From contig OW051497.1 of the NCBI GenBank assembly GCA_932521035.1, positions 2,418,001-2,482,000 of the forward strand: a stretch of DNA of 64,000 bases, given 5' to 3'. The stretch comes from Oscheius dolichura. Lineage: Eukaryota > Nematoda > Chromadorea > Rhabditida > Rhabditidae. The position numbers and the translations under genes were made by a program. The notes under the pieces were generated by a model. That model was not told the origin of the DNA. It searched no databases and saw nothing but the letters and a program-made list of their open reading frames with translations. Position 1 is the stretch's first letter. Each line of letters starts with the position of its first letter. This document shows, one piece after another, positions 61,627 through 64,000 of this stretch.

Positions 61627-63219
61627 ATGGTTCAGCTGCTGCTTGCTTCTTTTATACTTCTCTATTTCACAGCTGTCAATGGATCAGTCAGGAACCGAAG
61701 ACAAATTGATAGTTGGGCCATCCGTTGGGACGATAATACTATTCCCTTTTTAATAGATTCTACTTTCAGTAATATTTAATCATTTTGAAGAAACCGGGGT
61801 TCAGGTGATGCCGAGCAGCTGAAACTACGTGAGGCAATGAGTCACATTTCAAGTAGAACTTGTATCATATTCAAAGATTTATCAGGAAGGGAAGTGGAGC
61901 AGGTATCATTCGGGATAAAGGTGACACCATACTTTGTCTAATTTTCAAATTGTAGATCTAGTTCCTATACTCTCCTAACTCCTGTCACAGCAGTGATGTT
62001 GGGCGAGCAGTTGCCCCTGGCTTTCAAGAAATCCGACTTCATACCGGGCCCACTAAAGATTGCCTGGATACCGTAATCACCCGTTTTTATTTAGAAATCT
62101 TTCGTACCAGATCGGCATTGTGGTACACGAAATCTTACATGCACTTGGATTCGAGCATACGATTGGTAGACCTGATAGAGACAAACATATTTCCATCGAT
62201 ATAAACAATATCCATGTAAGTCAGCACTTTTGCCATAATACAAAATTATTCAGCTTCATCACCGCGTTCAATTTGAGAATTTCCCCATGTACCTGTACAG
62301 TCAGTACGACTATTCGAGTAACCTACACTACGGTTCTCACCTGACCTGGTAAAGTTTGCGACCCTCTTGACGAATCCGTAGTAATCTCTTAGGAACAGCA
62401 GCTCAATCAACCCGCTGGTTCCCACAATAATCAGTAAAGATAAAAGGTATATTCACGCCATGGGCAACAGACGCGGAGGTTCCTTCTTGGACTTCCATGC
62501 ACTGAATAAGCACTACAGATGCTACGGTAAGCAGTGGTTAGAGGAGATTAGATTCTTTAGATAAATGTGATGGCATCGATACAGTAAAATGTAAACATCG
62601 AGGTGTTCCCAACCCAAAGAACTGTTCCTCGTGTGTTTGCACCGAAGGATATGCCGGCAGGCGTTGTGAACTGAAGGTAACTCTCTTAATTCTCATTAGG
62701 GGTGATAACTGAAGCCAGATAACTGCGGAATGACGTTACAAGCTGAACATACATGGAATATGACAACATTGAATGTTGGAACCCCCGAGAAAGGCAGAGA
62801 ATACAAGTACGAAAATTGTATCACTTGGATAAAGGTTTATTTTCTGGAATGTGAAGGTAAAACAATTGTCAGGCTCCTAAAGGATACGATGTGGAGATCG
62901 AAATTCTGTCTGTAGAAACAAAAGGAGTAGGCCATCTTACACTACAGGAGAAAGTCAGCTGTCGTCTATATGGACTGGAAGTCAAAATAAAAGGCAATCC
63001 TCGGCTCGGTGGACCCGTGTAAGGTTTCACGAATCGTTGACGGAAGTCTTGTTCAGCTTTTGTATGCCCGAAGACATTCAACAACGATTTATAAGCAGGA
63101 CGTCAATGGCACCCGTTATTTTATTCAATAGGAAAGGATATCAAGAGTACAGGATTCGATACAGAGCAACGAAACGATCTCACCCCAGGACTCCAAAAGA
63201 AAAATTAGAGCCACATTAG
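61627..63219 (+). CDS. Astacin-EGF-CUB protein (NAS-like) with altered active-site motifs
   Basis: ATG 61627 gives a signal peptide (MVQLLLASFILLYFTAVNG). A furin-like RNRRQ comes only about 5 residues later, then the astacin domain. Zinc motif HEILHALGFEHT at about 62131-62160 keeps the three His and the catalytic Glu, but the Glu that normally follows the third His is Thr. The Met-turn SxMHY reads SNLHY (about 62325-62340). Then an EGF module (CKHRGV...CSSCVCTEGYAGRRC), a CUB domain (CGMTLQAEH...ENCITWI...SCRLYGLEV...FCMPEDI) and a basic tail ending at TAG 63217-63219. Secreted; domain order matches C. elegans NAS proteins of the astacin-EGF-CUB group, without a TSP1 repeat. Activity uncertain. 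Confidence 0.82.
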
Positions 63220-64000
63220 CTTCCTAATTAATAAAATAGCACCGGCTTTATTTCCTCTGAGAACTGCACCCGCAGACCCGCGGATAATCACGTTTATGAG
63301 GAATACGTCGTGCGAGAAGCTGTCGATGTTCTACTATGCCTTGCTTGATAATGGTATGACCATCTATGTGCATTTGCCGTATCTCCTGTTCTGTTCGCTT
63401 TCTTATCTTCGGCACCAGCTTTATTCTATCAGAAAACGGTTTATGGTTTCATCTGTTGCCATGCTACCTTCCCCTCAGATGTAATAGCGATAATATTATG
63501 TGCCACAACTCGGCTCAGCACATTGAGCTGGGCCGAGTATAATTCTCCCGGTCACCATACAACAGTCGGGTGTAATTAACAACCAACGGCTGCAGAGGCG
63601 ATCAATAGCTCGGTGTGGGGGGCACCACGAGGAGAGCAAAGATTCGACACTGTTCTTGGCGTTTGCCACATTTTTTCACGTTTATAAATACTTTCGTTTC
63701 TGATTATCGGTTTAATTTTTGTTTCCGTGGTCGCTGAAGAAGCAATGCGTTTTCCGGTCGCCTCGGTATCATTTTCCCGTATCAATTCCCTCGCCAAAGG
63801 CATCCTGCTTCTCCGAAATGGGGGAAGGGAGTTTTTACACAAAGGTGCTACGCGTTCATACAACCTCCTCTTAATTTTTACCTTTTTGGGTTCACGGTTT
63901 ACGAGTTAAAACTGATAGTTCGTATCTTCCCCACCGCGTCTACGAGCTGATAATAACACCAGCTTTCCAAATGAAATTTACCCGACAGAGTGTTAAGCAA
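63220..64000. other. 3' flank of the astacin gene
   Basis: AATAAA at 63230-63235, only 11 nt after the stop, probably serves as the polyadenylation signal. No further gene is seen to the end of the window. Confidence 0.55.

Noticed and set aside
1..64000. CRISPR array, bacterial operon or spliced-leader RNA gene
   Set aside because: No regular direct repeats with spacers, no prokaryotic gene layout, and no match to the known SL1 leader was noticed.

Overview
The window is nuclear DNA of a nematode. Genes are split by many very short introns (mostly about 36-50 nt, GT...TTTCAG or TTTTAG). There is a cuticle collagen with the nematode N-terminal domain, nematode-type chemoreceptor GPCRs, an astacin-EGF-CUB protease and ShKT cysteine motifs. 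I cannot name the species. All gene models below were spliced by eye from reading frames and splice-site phase, so individual exon edges may be off.

Layout. 1-1729 (-): 5' part of a BTB/POZ protein with a long charged N-terminus. 2335-4033 (+): C-terminal coiled-coil part of a CCDC22-like protein. 5102-11213 and 12169-19933 (+): two tandem paralogues coding for large secreted EGF/VWA-like proteins, each with a matching pair of GATA motifs about 100 bp upstream. 19934-34335: about 14 kb with no gene I can support. 34336-35933 (+): a rhodopsin-like 7TM receptor. 36400-37502 (-): a cuticle collagen. 38155-38907: ShKT motifs on both strands and a small, probably secreted Cys-containing protein. 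39643-47178 (+): a complete DNA topoisomerase II with an unusually long C-terminus built from repeated symmetric exons. 47179-54822: gene-poor. 54823-58157 (+): a Cbl/SLI-1 E3 ubiquitin ligase, with an odd AT-rich reading frame in intron 1. 58988-60066: a roughly 1.1 kb inverted repeat whose arms carry a tRNA-like segment. 60198-61468 (+): a nematode chemoreceptor. 61627-63219 (+): an astacin with changed catalytic-site motifs.

The genes do not form one pathway; this is an ordinary mixed chromosome segment with housekeeping genes (topoisomerase II, Cbl, CCDC22) beside fast-evolving secreted and receptor genes. The points most worth following are: the tandem VWA/EGF pair, whose patchwork identity reaches into introns and suggests gene conversion; the roughly 2 kb module present in one copy only; the MITE in one copy; the exon-repeat tail of topoisomerase II; the foldback element with tRNA-like arms; the reading frame inside the cbl intron; and the astacin lacking the usual Met-turn, the Glu after the third His, and almost all of its prodomain.
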